Assembly: GCF_025380365.1 (NCBI RefSeq)
Contig: NZ_JAOCQF010000002.1
Span: 80,846-144,845, forward strand
Length of the DNA stretch: 64,000 nt
Origin: Albidovulum sediminis
GTDB taxonomy: Bacteria; Pseudomonadota; Alphaproteobacteria; Rhodobacterales; Rhodobacteraceae
Reading direction: 5' to 3'
A model generated the notes under the pieces. The model was not told where the DNA came from and made no database searches. It was given only the letters and a program-made list of their open reading frames with translations. The position numbers were made by a program, and so were the translations under genes. Positions 1 to 7,162 of the stretch are shown here, piece after piece; the stretch's first letter is position 1; the number at the start of each line of letters is the position of its first letter.

Positions 1-1
1 G

Positions 2-931
2 GTGCTGGCCAAGGTGATCCCCAATCCGACGGTGTTCCGCCTGTCGCTTCTGGGGGCGAAGATGGCGCGGCCCTTCGCCCGGTTCCTGCCGGATGCGCGG
101 CTGAGGGCGATGGTCGCGATGGCGCCGAAGGTGATCCCGCCGGTCAGCCGCAACGACGATCCGCAGGTCTTTGCGCCAGCGGGCGAACGGCGGATGCGCG
201 TTGCGCTGATGACCGGTTGCGCGCAGAAGGCGCTCAACACCGACATCAACGACGCCACGATCCGGCTGCTTCGCCGTCTGGGCTGCGAGGTGGTGGTGGT
301 GAAGGGGGCAGGGTGCTGCGGCGCGCTGACCCACCACATGGGCCGCACGGACGACAGCCACGCCTCGGCCGAGGCCAACATCCGCGCCTGGATGGAGGAG
401 AAGCGTTCCGGCGGGCTGGATGCGATCGTGATCAACACCAGCGGTTGCGGCACGACGATCAAGGACTACGGCCACATGTTCCGCACCACCCCCCTTGCGG
501 CTGAGGCGGCGGAGGTCGCGGGGCTTGCCTGCGACATCACCGAACTGCTGGTCCGGCTGGCGCCCGCTGCCGCGGCGCCGAAACCGCTGCGCGTGGCCTA
601 TCACGCGGCCTGTTCGCTCCAGCACGGGCAGAAGATAAAGACGGCGCCGAAGGATCTGCTCAAGGAGGCGGGTTTCGAGGTGGTGGAGCCGCAGGACGCG
701 CATCTCTGTTGCGGTTCGGCGGGCACCTACAACCTGCTCCAGCCGGAGATTTCGGCGGAGTTGAAGCGGCGCAAGGTCGCGACGCTGGAGGCGAAGGCGC
801 CCGAGGTGATCGCGGCGGGCAACATCGGCTGCATGATGCAGATCGGATCGGGCACGCGGGTGCCTGTCGTCCACACCGTCGAACTCATCGACTGGGCGAC
901 CGGGGGACCACGGCCGCGCGCGCTGGGCTGA
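2..931 (+). CDS. glcF: Glycolate oxidase iron-sulfur subunit GlcF, C-terminal part (5' end outside window)
   Basis: Membrane-associated subunit of glycolate oxidase, which passes electrons from glycolate oxidation (giving glyoxylate) to the respiratory chain. The 309 residues seen carry the two cysteine-rich CCG-type domains: the first ends in GAGCCGALTHHMG near residue 105, the second contains YHAACSLQHGQ near 200 and HLCCGSAGTYNLLQPE near 235. The N-terminal 4Fe-4S ferredoxin domain expected in the family lies upstream of the window, so the gene is incomplete. The glcDE genes are presumably further upstream. Its product, glyoxylate, is the substrate of the bhc pathway encoded 51-57 kb into this window. 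LutA/GlpC-type proteins share the CCG domains, but the spacing and sequence fit GlcF best. Confidence 0.9.
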   Translation: MLAKVIPNPTVFRLSLLGAKMARPFARFLPDARLRAMVAMAPKVIPPVSRNDDPQVFAPAGERRMRVALMTGCAQKALNTDINDATIRLLRRLGCEVVVVKGAGCCGALTHHMGRTDDSHASAEANIRAWMEEKRSGGLDAIVINTSGCGTTIKDYGHMFRTTPLAAEAAEVAGLACDITELLVRLAPAAAAPKPLRVAYHAACSLQHGQKIKTAPKDLLKEAGFEVVEPQDAHLCCGSAGTYNLLQPEISAELKRRKVATLEAKAPEVIAAGNIGCMMQIGSGTRVPVVHTVELIDWATGGPRPRALG

Positions 932-1008
932 GGGCTTGCGCTGAACTCATGCGGCCATAATCTTGCCCGAACTGCCGGCCAGTATGCGGGAAGGAACGGG
1001 ATGGCTGC

Positions 1009-1794
1009 ATGCGCCGCGTGATCTGGACATTGCTTCTGGTACTTCTGCCCCTGGCTGCGCGGGCGGAGGACGCAGCGCTGCGGGCGCTTACCACGCTCGA
1101 TTCCGTGCGCGGCTGGGAGGCGGTCGGACGGATCGAGATCGGCCACGGGCGCGGCTTCTGCACCGGGACGCTGATCGAGCCCGACCTTGTCCTGACCGCG
1201 GCGCACTGCCTGTTCAGCCCCGACACGAAGGCGCTGATGCCGCCCGAGGCGTTCGAGTTCCGCGCGGGATGGCAGACGGGGCATGCCGCCGCGGTGAGGA
1301 CGGCGCGACGGGTCATGCCGCATCCCGATTACAGGTTCGGGGCGGAAGACTGGGTGTCGCGGGTGTCGGCCGATGTCGCACTGATCGAGCTGGACCTGCC
1401 GATTCGGGCGCCCACGGCCAACCCTCTGCCCACGGGCACGAGCCCGCGGCGCGGCGACCGGGTCGCGGTCCTGTCCTACGCGCGCGAACGGGCCGAGACG
1501 CCTTCCTTCCAGTCGGAATGCCGGACCCGGGACCGCGCCGAGGGCGTGGTGATCCTGTCCTGCGCGGTCGATTTCGGCGCCTCGGGGTCACCCGTCCTCA
1601 GCCTGACGGAAGGTACGCCGCGCATCGTCTCGGTCCTGTCGGGAATGGCGAAGACCGAGGACGGCACCGTGGCGCTGGGCATGTATCTCGACCAGCGGCT
1701 TGCAGAGTTGCGCGCGGTCTTCGACCAGACCGGCACGAAGGGCCTGCCGGCGTTCACCAAGGGCACCGCAGGGGCGAAGTTCATCAGCCCCTGA
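1009..1794 (+). CDS. Secreted trypsin-like serine protease (S1 family)
   Basis: Predicted periplasmic or extracellular serine endopeptidase of 261 residues. A Sec signal peptide (charged MRR, hydrophobic stretch to about residue 18, cleavage after ARA) precedes a chymotrypsin fold. The triad can be read: His66 in LTAAHC, Asp122 in SADVALIELD and Ser192 in GASGSP. Four cysteines (including CTGTLIEPDLVLTAAHC and CRTRDRAEGVVILSC) suggest two disulfides. The ATG at 1009 is preceded by a purine-rich GGGATGG stretch. It stands alone between glcF and hsp20. No PDZ domain is present, so it is not a DegP/HtrA type. The substrate is unknown. Confidence 0.85.
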   Translation: MRRVIWTLLLVLLPLAARAEDAALRALTTLDSVRGWEAVGRIEIGHGRGFCTGTLIEPDLVLTAAHCLFSPDTKALMPPEAFEFRAGWQTGHAAAVRTARRVMPHPDYRFGAEDWVSRVSADVALIELDLPIRAPTANPLPTGTSPRRGDRVAVLSYARERAETPSFQSECRTRDRAEGVVILSCAVDFGASGSPVLSLTEGTPRIVSVLSGMAKTEDGTVALGMYLDQRLAELRAVFDQTGTKGLPAFTKGTAGAKFISP

Positions 1795-1808
1795 CGGGCA
1801 TGCGGGGT

Positions 1809-1837
1809 CTTGAAAGGCCGATTTCCGTTCCCCAGAT
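1809..1837 (+). promoter_or_regulatory. RpoH (sigma-32) type promoter for hsp20
   Basis: CTTGAAA (1809-1815) and CCCCAGAT (1830-1837) are separated by 14 bases, matching the heat-shock sigma factor pattern CTTGAAA-N(11-16)-CCCCATnT apart from one or two positions. It lies about 85 bases upstream of the Hsp20 start, which supports the assignment. Confidence 0.6.
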
Positions 1838-1922
1838 CAATCGGACCGGGGTGCCATGACGGGCTCCGGCAAGGTGCCTTTCCATGTCGGAAGGCTTCAA
1901 CATCGCTCGATGGAGGATGAAC

Positions 1923-2387
1923 ATGCGTACCTATGACTTTGCCCCGCTCTACCGCGCGACCGTCGGCTTTGACCGCGTCGCGGACCTGATGGACCGGGTG
2001 CTGTCCACCGATGTGGGCCAGCAGACCTATCCCCCCTACAACATCGAAAAGACGGACGAGAACGCCTATCGCATCTCGATCGCCGTCGCCGGCTTCTCGG
2101 CGGACGAGCTGAATGTCGAGGTGAAGGACGGCGCGCTGACCGTTTCCGCCCGCAAGACCGAGGATGAGGCCGGGCGAAAGTACCTTTATCGCGGCATCGC
2201 CACGCGGGCGTTCGAACGGCGCTTTGCGCTTGCCGATCACGTGCGCGTCACCGGCGCGAGCCATGTCGACGGCATGCTGCACATCGACCTCGCGCGCGAG
2301 GTGCCCGAGGCGCTGAAACCCCGCCGGATCGAGATCGCCCGCGGCGATACGGTCGAGGCAAGGGCGGTCGAGACGGTTACGGCCTGA
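1923..2387 (+). CDS. Hsp20/IbpA-family small heat shock protein
   Basis: ATP-independent holdase chaperone of 154 residues that binds unfolding proteins. It begins MRTYDFAPLYRATVGFDRV, the usual N-terminus of alphaproteobacterial IbpA-like proteins, followed by an alpha-crystallin domain (about residues 35-130: NIEKTDENAYRISIAVAGF, then ELNVEVKDGALTVSARK). I chose the ATG at 1923 because GGAGG at 1912-1916 is spaced 6 bases from it; the in-frame ATG at 1884 would add 13 residues without a comparable site. The usual IxI/V tail is not obvious. It is monocistronic, with an RpoH-like promoter and a hairpin terminator. Confidence 0.92.
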   Translation: MRTYDFAPLYRATVGFDRVADLMDRVLSTDVGQQTYPPYNIEKTDENAYRISIAVAGFSADELNVEVKDGALTVSARKTEDEAGRKYLYRGIATRAFERRFALADHVRVTGASHVDGMLHIDLAREVPEALKPRRIEIARGDTVEARAVETVTA

Positions 2388-2417
2388 CCGGCCGCCGACC
2401 GCCGAATGCGAAGACGG

Positions 2418-2447
2418 AAGGGCGCGCGCAGGCGCGCCCTTTCCTTT
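2418..2447 (+). terminator. Intrinsic terminator after hsp20
   Basis: Inverted repeat AAGGGCGCG (2418-2426) / CGCGCCCTT (2433-2441) with a six-base loop, followed by a T-rich tail (TTTCCTTT). It lies 30 bases past the hsp20 stop codon. Confidence 0.75.
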
Positions 2448-2537
2448 CCCAGGGGCGCAAGACAGGTGGCGCGCCCGCTGCCGTCGCAACGGGCGCTCCG
2501 CGGCCTCAGGCGGGAGTGATGCAGGCAAGGAAGACGT

Positions 2538-4622
2538 TCAGCGCGACAGGCTTTCGGCCAACCGCATGAGACGCACCGCCTCGGCGCGGTAGCCGAACGG
2601 GTCATCGCCCCTGGCGTCGTTTGCAAGCGCCACCACGTCGTCCCAGCCCCAGTTCCCCAGGTAGGTCGAGCCGGTCAGAAGCTGGCCCATGCCCGCGATC
2701 GCGGCGGCGAAACGGGCGTCGTCATCGGCCTCGCCGGCGATGGCCGATACCGGGGTCTCGACGAGGCGCGAGGTGCTCTCTCCCGGCGCCTTGTAGCGCA
2801 GCTTGAGCCAGGCCAGGTCGTCGGTCGGCTGTGGCAGCAGCGATCTTTGCCCGGTGCCGTAGCGCAGGGGATCGTTGAGTACGGCGGGCGAGCCGACCGG
2901 CGTCACCTCGTAAAGCGCGGTAACCTGATGGCCCGCCCCGATTTCCCCCGCGTCGACCCGGTCGTTGTTGAAATCCTCCCGCGCGAGGGCGCGCGTTTCG
3001 TACCCGATCAGGCGATATTCCGCGACCATCGCCGGGTTGAACTCGATCTGGATCTTGACGTCGTCGGCAATCGGAAAAAGCGCGCCGGACAGCTGGTCGA
3101 CCAGCACCTTCTGCGCCTCCGACAGGGTGTCGATATAGGCCGCCGTGCCGTTGCCATTCTGGGCAAGCGCCTGCATCGTCGCGTCGTCGAGATTGCCGCG
3201 CCCGAAGCCGAGGATGGAAAGGTAGGCGCCGCTGTCGCGCTTGTTCGCGACGAAGGCCTTCAGATCTTCGGGATCGGCGATGCCGACATTGAAATCACCG
3301 TCCGTCGCCAGAAGGATGCGGGAGATGCGGCCGTCCCCTCCCATCTCCTCGGCCACCCGGTAGGCAAGTGCGAGCCCCTCGGCGCCTGCGGTCGAGCCAC
3401 CTGCGTCTAGGCGGTCGAGGGCCGCGAGGATTGCCCCGTGGTCGGTTGCGGGGGTGGGGGGCAGGACCGTTCCGGCGGACCCGGCGTAGGTCACGAGCGC
3501 GATCCGATCCTCGGGGCGCAGTTCCGGGAGCATCAGGCGGAAGGACTGCTTCAGGAGCGGCAGCTTGTTGGCGTCCTGCATCGAGCCGGAGGTGTCGATC
3601 AGGAAGACGAGGTTCAGCGGCGGGCGGGCATCAAGCGCGGGTTGCGCGCCCTGAATACCGATCCGCAGAAGCTGCGTGTTTTCGTTCCAGGGTGTCCGGA
3701 AGAGGTTAACGGCGGCGCGGAAGGGGGCGGCCCCCGGCTTGGGCGCGGGGTAGTCGTAGGGGAAGTAATTCACCATCTCCTCGATGCGCACGGCATCGGC
3801 CGGGGGCAGCGTCCCGTTGGCAAGCGACGAACGGAGGATCGACCAGGAGGCGGTGTCGGAGTCGATGGAGAAGGTCGATACGGGATCTTCCGCGGCGATC
3901 TTCACCGCGCTCGCGGTGGCGTTCGCGAAGGCCTCGGTATTCGCCTCGGGCAGGGGGGCAAAGGCGTCGGGCGCGGGTTGCAGGATCGTCGACGGTGCGG
4001 GCGCCGGGGGTGTGCGCAAGGACTCCGTTCCCGTTGCCCGGAGTTTCTGGAGCGGGGCGGGCCCGGTCGCGGCCTCACCCAAGGGCGCGGCATCGGCAAG
4101 GGCCGCTGCGGATTCGGCCTCTTCCCGGGCGGCTGGGGCGAGGCGCGCCCGCTCCTGCGCGGCGACGCCGGGCTCGGGCCCGGTTGCGGCGCTGTCCTCT
4201 GCGGCCAGGGGCGCGGCGGGGGGCGCCGCGATCTCGGCGGGCGCCGTCGTGGTCAGTGCGGGGGCGGTCGGCGTGGCGGTGGTTCCGGCCGGAGTTTCGG
4301 ACGCAGGCACGGCCACGCCACCCGGGCGCGGCAGTCCGTTCTTGAGTGCCGGGTAAACGGAAAGGGCGACGGCGATCACGGCGAAGGAGGCCGTCATAGC
4401 CAAGGCCGGGCGGGTTGTCAGCTTCTGGATCATCTCGCGTGCTCCTGTCAGAAAGCCCGCCCTGGCTGGGCGGTCCGACTTGGGACGCACGGTTTCAGCG
4501 GTTCCTTGGCTCCGGTCGAAACTTTCCATCGCCCTGGCAAGGGCTGCCGCCCTGGTCGCAGGATCGGGCGCCTGGGGAAGCGCCTCAAGGCCCGCGCGAA
4601 GCCGTTGCAGGTCATCGGTCAT
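2538..4622 (-). CDS. Membrane-anchored von Willebrand factor A domain protein (YfbK-like)
   Basis: A 694-residue protein. Residues 1-70 are soluble and begin MTDDLQRLRAGLEALP, resembling a short anti-sigma-type cytoplasmic region. One transmembrane helix follows (about 74-92, LAMTASFAVIAVALSVYPAL). Then comes a long Ala/Pro/Thr-rich linker to about 220, a VWA N-terminal region, and a VWA domain with the metal-binding DTSGSMQ motif near 340. The rest fits the YfbK/DUF3520 C-terminal region. It starts inside the stop codon of the upstream ECF sigma gene (ATGA overlap at 4619-4622), so the two are translationally coupled. By position it may act as the membrane sensor or anti-sigma partner of that sigma factor; this is inference. 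No catalytic motif is seen. Confidence 0.8.
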   Translation of the reverse strand: MTDDLQRLRAGLEALPQAPDPATRAAALARAMESFDRSQGTAETVRPKSDRPARAGFLTGAREMIQKLTTRPALAMTASFAVIAVALSVYPALKNGLPRPGGVAVPASETPAGTTATPTAPALTTTAPAEIAAPPAAPLAAEDSAATGPEPGVAAQERARLAPAAREEAESAAALADAAPLGEAATGPAPLQKLRATGTESLRTPPAPAPSTILQPAPDAFAPLPEANTEAFANATASAVKIAAEDPVSTFSIDSDTASWSILRSSLANGTLPPADAVRIEEMVNYFPYDYPAPKPGAAPFRAAVNLFRTPWNENTQLLRIGIQGAQPALDARPPLNLVFLIDTSGSMQDANKLPLLKQSFRLMLPELRPEDRIALVTYAGSAGTVLPPTPATDHGAILAALDRLDAGGSTAGAEGLALAYRVAEEMGGDGRISRILLATDGDFNVGIADPEDLKAFVANKRDSGAYLSILGFGRGNLDDATMQALAQNGNGTAAYIDTLSEAQKVLVDQLSGALFPIADDVKIQIEFNPAMVAEYRLIGYETRALAREDFNNDRVDAGEIGAGHQVTALYEVTPVGSPAVLNDPLRYGTGQRSLLPQPTDDLAWLKLRYKAPGESTSRLVETPVSAIAGEADDDARFAAAIAGMGQLLTGSTYLGNWGWDDVVALANDARGDDPFGYRAEAVRLMRLAESLSR

Positions 4623-5164
4623 AGCATTCCCTCCGCCCGCGCAAGCTGCCGCAGGCGCTTCTTCACCTCGCTCATGCGCCAGGCGATGGTTCCTTCCGAG
4701 ACGCCGAGCACCTCGGCGGCCTCCTTCTGGCTCAGGCCCTCGCCAAGTGTCAGTGCGACCGTGTCCCGCAGTTCCGGCGCCAGTTGTCGCATCGTGGCGG
4801 CAAGCCAGTCCTGCGCTTCCGCCTCTTCGGCCATTCCGGCGCGGCGGTTGATCTCCCAGTCGCCCCAGCCGTCGGTGGCCTTCGTCCGCGTGGCGGCCCG
4901 GCGCCGGCGGTCGTGGGCGGCGTTGACCGTGACCCGGTAGAGCCAGGTCGTGAACCGCGCCTCCTGCCGGTAGCTCCGCAGCTTGGCGGGAAGTGCGCAG
5001 CAGATGTCCTGCGCCAGATCCTCGGCCTCGGCGCGCAGGCCGGTCAGGCGGAAGGCCAGCCCGAATACCATGTCGTAATGCCGGGAGAGGAGGGCCGCGA
5101 AAGCCTCGCGGTCTCCGTTCGCGGCGGCAATCGCCAGGGCCTCGTCCGGGGTTTGCATGCGCAT
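4619..5164 (-). CDS. ECF-type RNA polymerase sigma factor
   Basis: An extracytoplasmic-function sigma factor of 181 residues. Region 2 spans roughly 25-95 (FAALLSRHYDMVFGLAFRL, then EAEDLAQDICCALPAKL and FTTWLYRVTVNAAHDRRRR). Region 4, from about 120, has a helix-turn-helix (TLGEGLSQKEAAEVLGVSEG). I start it at the ATG at 5164; another ATG lies at 5158, and the longest frame would begin at a TTG at 5194 that has no suitably spaced ribosome site. It overlaps the VWA gene by four bases. ECF factors are usually paired with an anti-sigma gene directly downstream, which points to the VWA protein as partner. Confidence 0.88.
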   Translation of the reverse strand: MRMQTPDEALAIAAANGDREAFAALLSRHYDMVFGLAFRLTGLRAEAEDLAQDICCALPAKLRSYRQEARFTTWLYRVTVNAAHDRRRRAATRTKATDGWGDWEINRRAGMAEEAEAQDWLAATMRQLAPELRDTVALTLGEGLSQKEAAEVLGVSEGTIAWRMSEVKKRLRQLARAEGML

Positions 5165-5221
5165 GACGGAACTATGACGCAGGCGCGCCGTCAATCCTTG
5201 GCATGGCCGCGCGATTTCTTC

Positions 5222-5262
5222 GGCCCCCGGCCGGGTCGCATCATGCGCGCTGGCCGGGGGCC
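5222..5262. terminator. Strong stem-loop between the sigma gene and the ABM-fold gene
   Basis: GGCCCCCGGCC (5222-5232) and GGCCGGGGGCC (5252-5262) form a perfect 11-bp stem with a 19-base loop. It lies just past the 3' end of the minus-strand gene at 5272-5598. No T-tract follows on the minus strand, so it may be an RNA 3'-end stabiliser or a weak terminator. Confidence 0.4.
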
Positions 5263-5271
5263 TTGAACGTC

Positions 5272-5598
5272 CTACTCGGAAGGATATGCGGCAAGAAGGT
5301 GGTAGTGGCTGATCCCGCCGGTCGGGTCGCCGTCGCCCATCTCCATCACCCCGAAATAGGCTCGGCAGGCTTCGGAGGTCATCGCCGTCTGCATCACGGC
5401 CTCTGCCGCCGCCGCGTTGCGCCAGTGGACGAGGTCGAGATAGCTGCGGTCGTCAAGCCTCAGCAACTCGCGCCGCAGAAAGCCGCTCTGCCCATCCAGG
5501 AAGTCCCGCTGGAATACGGCGGACGCGGTAAGAAGGTCGGCCTCGCTCATCCCTTCGCGCAGCAGGATGCGGGCGGTTTCAACGATTGTTTCGGACAT
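5272..5598 (-). CDS. Small dimeric alpha-beta barrel (ABM-like) protein
   Basis: 108 residues with the spacing and composition of the antibiotic-biosynthesis-monooxygenase-like fold: an N-terminal strand and helix (MSETIVETARILLREGMSEA), QSGFLRRELLRLDDRSYLDLVHWR, a helix EAVMQTAMTSEACRAYFGVM and a C-terminal strand with HYHLLAAY. AAAGGAG seven bases upstream of the ATG is a good ribosome site. It is transcribed divergently from the WYL regulator, the usual arrangement for a regulator and its target. Function unknown; members of this fold include oxygenases, haem-handling proteins and sequestering proteins. No metal or haem ligand set stands out. Confidence 0.7.
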   Translation of the reverse strand: MSETIVETARILLREGMSEADLLTASAVFQRDFLDGQSGFLRRELLRLDDRSYLDLVHWRNAAAAEAVMQTAMTSEACRAYFGVMEMGDGDPTGGISHYHLLAAYPSE

Positions 5599-5617
5599 GT
5601 TTGCTCCTTTCGTCCCG

Positions 5618-5657
5618 ATGCCGCAGGGATATGGAAATAGATGACATCTTGCGGCAT
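5618..5657. promoter_or_regulatory. Inverted repeat in the divergent ABM-like / WYL-regulator promoter region
   Basis: ATGCCGCA (5618-5625) and TGCGGCAT (5650-5657) are perfect 8-base inverted arms separated by 24 bases, in the short region between the two divergent starts. This is a plausible operator for the adjacent HTH-WYL regulator. The assignment rests on position and symmetry only. Confidence 0.4.
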
Positions 5658-5666
5658 ATTTCAGGC

Positions 5667-6404
5667 ATGTCCCGCGCCGGCACCCTGACCCGTCTCGAGC
5701 GTCTCGACCTTCTTGCCAGCCGGCTGAAGGCGCAGGAGCCTATGACGGTCGCCGCGATCGCTGAGGAGTTCGGCCTCAGCCGGCGGACGCTGTTCCGCGA
5801 CCTCGCGATCCTGCGCGATCGCGGGCTGCCGATCGAGGCCGACCGGGGCCGCGGTGGCGGCATCCGGCTGCACCGGACCTGGGGAATCGGGCGCCTGACC
5901 CTGTCCTACCGGGAGGCGGTGGAGCTTCTGGTGAGCGTCGCCGTGGCGGAGCGGATGGAAGCGCCCTGGCTGATCGCCAACCTGGCACCCATCCGCCGGA
6001 AGCTTGCCGCGTCCTTTTCCCCGGCACTGCGCGACCGCATCGACGGGCTGGCGCAGCGGATCCGCGTTGGCGGCGCGGCCTCGCCCGCCGTCTTGCAGGG
6101 GTTTTCCAGACCCGAGGAGAAAAGCGCCGAGGCGCTCTGCCGTGCCTTTCTGGAAATGCGCCTGCTGGGCTTCGACTACACCGACACCGAAGGGTCCGAA
6201 AGCCGGCGGCGGGTCGAGCCGCATCACCTGATGCTCAACTATCCGGTTTGGTATCTGGTGGCCTGGGATACCGGCCGGGGTGCGGTCCGCAGTTTCCGGC
6301 TGGACCGCATGCGCCGCGCTCAGGTCAAGCCGGAGGAGTTTCGCGCCCGGCCTGCCGCGGTGTTCGCCGACGCCTTCGCGGGGATTGCCGCGGTCGCGTC
6401 ATGA
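5667..6404 (+). CDS. YafY-type transcriptional regulator (DeoR-like HTH plus WYL domain)
   Basis: A 245-residue one-component regulator. The N-terminal winged helix-turn-helix (RLERLDLLASRLKAQEPMTV, then AEEFGLSRRTLFRDLAILRD) is followed by a C-terminal WYL domain (about 140-240: LEMRLLGFDYTDTEG, RVEPHHLMLNYPVWYLVAWD, VRSFRLDRMRRAQ), a ligand-sensing module. The start at 5667 gives MSRAGTLTRLERLD, typical of YafY-like proteins; an ATG at 5631 would add 12 residues, but its AGGG is only two bases away. It probably regulates the divergent ABM-like gene. Confidence 0.85.
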   Translation: MSRAGTLTRLERLDLLASRLKAQEPMTVAAIAEEFGLSRRTLFRDLAILRDRGLPIEADRGRGGGIRLHRTWGIGRLTLSYREAVELLVSVAVAERMEAPWLIANLAPIRRKLAASFSPALRDRIDGLAQRIRVGGAASPAVLQGFSRPEEKSAEALCRAFLEMRLLGFDYTDTEGSESRRRVEPHHLMLNYPVWYLVAWDTGRGAVRSFRLDRMRRAQVKPEEFRARPAAVFADAFAGIAAVAS

Positions 6405-6473
6405 ACCGCCGCGCGGTTCCTGCATGGTCGCGCGGGGCCGGCGTGCCTGCGCCGCACCGGCCCCGGCGACGGA

Positions 6474-6956
6474 TCAGTAGAGCAGGCTGTCGTAGACTTC
6501 GAACGCGCCGTTCATCGAGGACAATTTCGCGGTGCCCAGCGTGGCGCCCGCATAACCGGAAACGGCCTGCTGCGTCTGCGGGCCGAAGCTGCCGTCGACC
6601 GCGCCGCGATAGTAGCCGTAGGCCCTGAGTTTCGACTGAATCTGGCGCCGCTCGGTTGCGGAGTAGCTGTTGAAGGCGCGCGCGGCCGAGGAGGAGTAGG
6701 AGGTCGTCGGCTGTGTCGGCTGGTAGTAGGTCGGCTGCTGATAGGTGGGCGCCTGATAGGTGGGGGTGCGATAGGCCTGCTGGGCCTGCGCCTCGCGGTT
6801 CTTCAGGTAGATCGACCCGAGCAGAAGGGCGGCCCCCGCGCCAAGCAGGAAGTTCTTCTCGTTCTTGCCAAGCGCGTGCACCGGCGTGGCGGAGGTGGCG
6901 GCGAGCGACAGGGCAGCGGTTGCGGCGATGGCGGCGGTGCGCAGGTTGAACTTCAT
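6474..6956 (-). CDS. Secreted peptidoglycan-binding domain protein
   Basis: 160 residues. A Sec signal peptide (MKFNLRTAAIAATAALSLAA, cleavage near AHA/VHA at about 28) is followed by a short hydrophobic patch (FLLGAGAALLLGSIYL), a Tyr/Gln/Pro/Thr-rich linker with repeated PTYQ units (about 62-90), and a PG_binding_1-like domain (IQSKLRAYGYYRGAVDGSFG near 105-125, then PQTQQAVSGY). Probably periplasmic and bound to cell wall. No enzymatic domain is attached, which is unusual for this domain. It converges with the WYL regulator gene; a bulged GC-rich stem lies between the two 3' ends. Confidence 0.8.
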   Translation of the reverse strand: MKFNLRTAAIAATAALSLAATSATPVHALGKNEKNFLLGAGAALLLGSIYLKNREAQAQQAYRTPTYQAPTYQQPTYYQPTQPTTSYSSSAARAFNSYSATERRQIQSKLRAYGYYRGAVDGSFGPQTQQAVSGYAGATLGTAKLSSMNGAFEVYDSLLY

Positions 6957-7118
6957 GGCCTTTCCTTTCGTTGCGTTCGTGGCGCGCTTTCCCAGGTGGC
7001 TGCGCCGTGGATGTTCGATGCAGCCAACCTGTGCCCCGGCGCCATGAAAGGCAAAATCGGCGGAATGTTATCGGATTACGGCCGCCGTTCTAAAGCACAA
7101 AGCATTGATGCAAAAGGA

Positions 7119-7142
7119 AACGGGGGCCGTCTGGCCCCCGTT
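7119..7142 (-). terminator. Intrinsic terminator of the gabD-like gene
   Basis: A perfect 10-bp stem, AACGGGGGCC (7119-7128) / GGCCCCCGTT (7133-7142), with loop GTCT. Read on the minus strand it follows the gabD-like stop codon by about 20 bases and is followed by TTTCCTTTT. Confidence 0.8.
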
Positions 7143-7162
7143 CGTCGCTGTCGTCGGATCGA

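Noticed and set aside
3438-4940. A 500-residue plus-strand frame opposite the VWA and sigma genes
   Set aside because: Gly/Arg-rich shadow of the real minus-strand genes, crossing both of them.
6741-6790. Short tandem repeat resembling a CRISPR-like or minisatellite array
   Set aside because: It is coding: repeats of a PTYQ-type unit in the linker of the peptidoglycan-binding protein. No spacers.
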